From Luteibacter anthropi (lineage in GTDB: Bacteria; Pseudomonadota; Gammaproteobacteria; Xanthomonadales; Rhodanobacteraceae), in the NCBI RefSeq assembly GCF_011759365.1, contig NZ_JAARLZ010000015.1, positions 52,815 through 116,814 of the forward strand: 64,000 nucleotides of DNA, read 5' to 3'. The notes beneath the pieces were generated by a model. The model saw only the letters and a program-made list of their open reading frames with translations, did no database searches and was not told the origin of the DNA. Shown piece after piece: positions 62,888-64,000 of this stretch. The translations under genes were made by a program, and so were the position numbers. Within the stretch, counting starts at the first letter, position 1. The number at the start of each line of letters is the position of its first letter.

Positions 62888-63652
62888 CTAAGGCCGCCTC
62901 TGCGCAAACATCCATGTCCAAAGATCCGGCGTGCCGTATGCCTTGTCCCACGACCCGTGGTTCACCCCGGGAAACTCGGTATACCTGACCGTCGCCTGCC
63001 GGTCGGTCAAGGCGGCATACATCCGGCGGGACTGCCAGGTAGGCACGACCCGGTCTTCGGCGCCATGGAAGATCCACACCGGCAGATGGCCGATCTTCCG
63101 GGCCGTCCATTCGAAAGGATCGACATCGGACGGCATGCCGTGGACGACAAGGGCGCGTTCGTCGTCGAACGCCGTGACACCACCGCAGATGATCGCCGCC
63201 GCCGCGAAGGTGCCCGGATACTGCGCTGCAATCTGCCACGAGCCGTAGCCGCCCATGGACAGGCCCGTCAGGTACAGGCGATGCCGGTCGCCGTGGAATT
63301 CCGTGATGCTTTGCTCCAGGGCGGCCATCGCCATGGAGGTATTGGCCTGATCGGTCCACTCCTGGCCGTCCGGGGTCTGCGGTATGACGACGATGGCCGG
63401 AAAATCCGGATGCTTGTCGAGCCACGGCGGCAGGCCCTGGGCCAGCTGCTTCGTGTTGTCGTCACCACGCTCGCCACTGCCGTGCAGGAACAGCACGACG
63501 GCAGGGTGTTCCGGTGGCGAGGTGGGAACGAAGACCTGGTAACGATACGTCCTGCCATTGACGTCGACGCTACGCTCGACGAAGTGTTCGCTGGCGGCAA
63601 ACGCGGGTGTAACCATGGCGGTAGTGCCCAGGAAAAGCAGGGTACGCAGCAT
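62888..63652 (-). CDS. Secreted alpha/beta hydrolase (phospholipase/carboxylesterase or LpqC-like)
   Basis: 254 aa. Signal peptide residues 1-19 (VTPAFA-AS). The oxyanion-hole strand is VVLFLHGSGERGDD, the nucleophile Ser lies in GLSMGGYG, Asp in HGAEDRVVP and His in GVNHGSWD. A peptidase-type esterase of the prolyl-oligopeptidase/LpqC group. The substrate is unknown. Convergent with the small membrane gene. Confidence 0.88.
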   Translation of the reverse strand: MLRTLLFLGTTAMVTPAFAASEHFVERSVDVNGRTYRYQVFVPTSPPEHPAVVLFLHGSGERGDDNTKQLAQGLPPWLDKHPDFPAIVVIPQTPDGQEWTDQANTSMAMAALEQSITEFHGDRHRLYLTGLSMGGYGSWQIAAQYPGTFAAAAIICGGVTAFDDERALVVHGMPSDVDPFEWTARKIGHLPVWIFHGAEDRVVPTWQSRRMYAALTDRQATVRYTEFPGVNHGSWDKAYGTPDLWTWMFAQRRP

Positions 63653-64000
63653 GCATCATCTCCGTGGCGTGTGAACAGTTGAGTTCAGTAACAGCGTTTG
63701 CGCAAGACATATCCTTACGTCGTCCCTGTGAAAACAGGGGCCCAGTGCGGTGCGGTGGGTTTTCGCGAGAGGGTCACCTGCACACAAGCCGATGCAGCGT
63801 GGCGGTGTTTGCTGGTGAATCGGGGCGCTGGGTTCCTGCGTTCGCAGGAACGACGGGCTGCAAGCTTACGATTCCCTGCCTACCCCTCACGTCGTCCCTG
63901 TGAAAACAGGGGCCCAGTGCGGTGCGGTGGGTTTTCGCGAGAGGGTCACCTGCACACAAGCCGATGTAGCGTGGCGGTGTTTGCGGGTGGACCGGGGTGC
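63653..64000. repeat. Tandem 172-bp repeat, second copy cut by the window edge
   Basis: A unit starting ACGTCGTCCCTGTG at 63717 recurs at 63889, exact for most of the 112 bases visible. Each holds the hairpin CCCTGT/ACAGGG and then GTGGGTTTTCGCGAGAGGG. Bases 63781-63855 of unit one carry the second dispersed palindrome. No gene is seen from 63653 on. Confidence 0.88.

Overview
The window is high-GC bacterial chromosome, most probably from a gammaproteobacterium of the Xanthomonadales/Rhodanobacteraceae type (Luteibacter/Dyella-like). That placement rests on gene content (split class II ribonucleotide reductase with an H1-like gene between its halves, DbpA, secreted M1 and S9 peptidases, a PA2169-type protein, an iol cluster with an OprB porin) and on about two dozen copies of one palindromic REP-like repeat (TGTAGGAGCGCGCC...GCGCGCGACC). 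It is an inference; no rRNA or tRNA is present to confirm it.

Layout. 0-3.8 kb: nrdJa (cut by the left edge), an AlgP/H1-like Lys/Ala-rich protein, and nrdJb. 3.8-6.4 kb: an AT-richer accessory patch with a frameshifted HNH nuclease, a small LprI-like secreted protein and a membrane-anchored Mrr-type nuclease. 6.5-17.3 kb: an SDR with a divergent AraC regulator, a DUF3800 protein, a HipA/YjjJ-like kinase with repeated operators, dbpA, an ornithine-cyclodeaminase family enzyme next to the stump of a D-amino-acid lyase gene, a second Mrr-type nuclease beside a second LprI-domain protein, and a small PH-like membrane protein. 17.4-24.9 kb: a CycA-like permease, a lone receiver, and a six-gene overlapping stressosome operon (RsbR, RsbS, RsbT, RsbW/PP2C fusion, histidine kinase, hybrid kinase). 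25-41.4 kb: mostly housekeeping and secreted functions (quinone reductase-like, Sel1 repeats, M1 aminopeptidase, nupC with a PfkB kinase, LysE exporter, AraC-MarR pair, DUF218, DUF2383, SDR, S9 peptidase). 41.4-43.1 kb: no intact gene, but two inverted copies of a roughly 485 bp structured repeat module. 43.1-46.2 kb: Tat-exported MsrB, glycine-zipper protein, YihY, HAD hydrolase, CPXCG protein. 46.3-61 kb: a complete myo-inositol catabolic locus. 61-63.7 kb: MFS transporter, small membrane protein, secreted esterase. 63.7-64 kb: a 172 bp tandem repeat running off the edge.

How the genes work together. The inositol locus has two divergent transcription units. The leftward one encodes a sugar-type ABC importer (binding protein, permease, ATPase), IolC fused to a DUF2090 aldolase, IolD, IolE, IolB, MmsA/IolA and the OprB porin. 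The rightward one encodes an RpiR-family regulator, IolG and a second Gfo/Idh/MocA dehydrogenase. Together they cover uptake across both membranes and conversion to DHAP plus acetyl-CoA. The shared promoter region holds a GGAA-N6-TTCC palindrome matching the operator reported for an RpiR-type IolR. The stressosome operon has no sigma factor or anti-sigma factor of the SigB type. Its last two genes are histidine kinases, so output probably passes to a phosphorelay, perhaps through the lone receiver encoded divergently.

The most unusual signals are: the paired inverted modules, whose two copies differ in sequence but keep two hairpins through compensatory changes; REP repeats that supply the stop codons of at least four reading frames and lie inside one reading frame (nrdJb); two Mrr-type membrane nucleases that each neighbour an LprI-type secreted protein; a single-base frameshift in the HNH gene at a T7 run that is also a slippery heptamer; and a perfect hairpin over the dbpA start codon.
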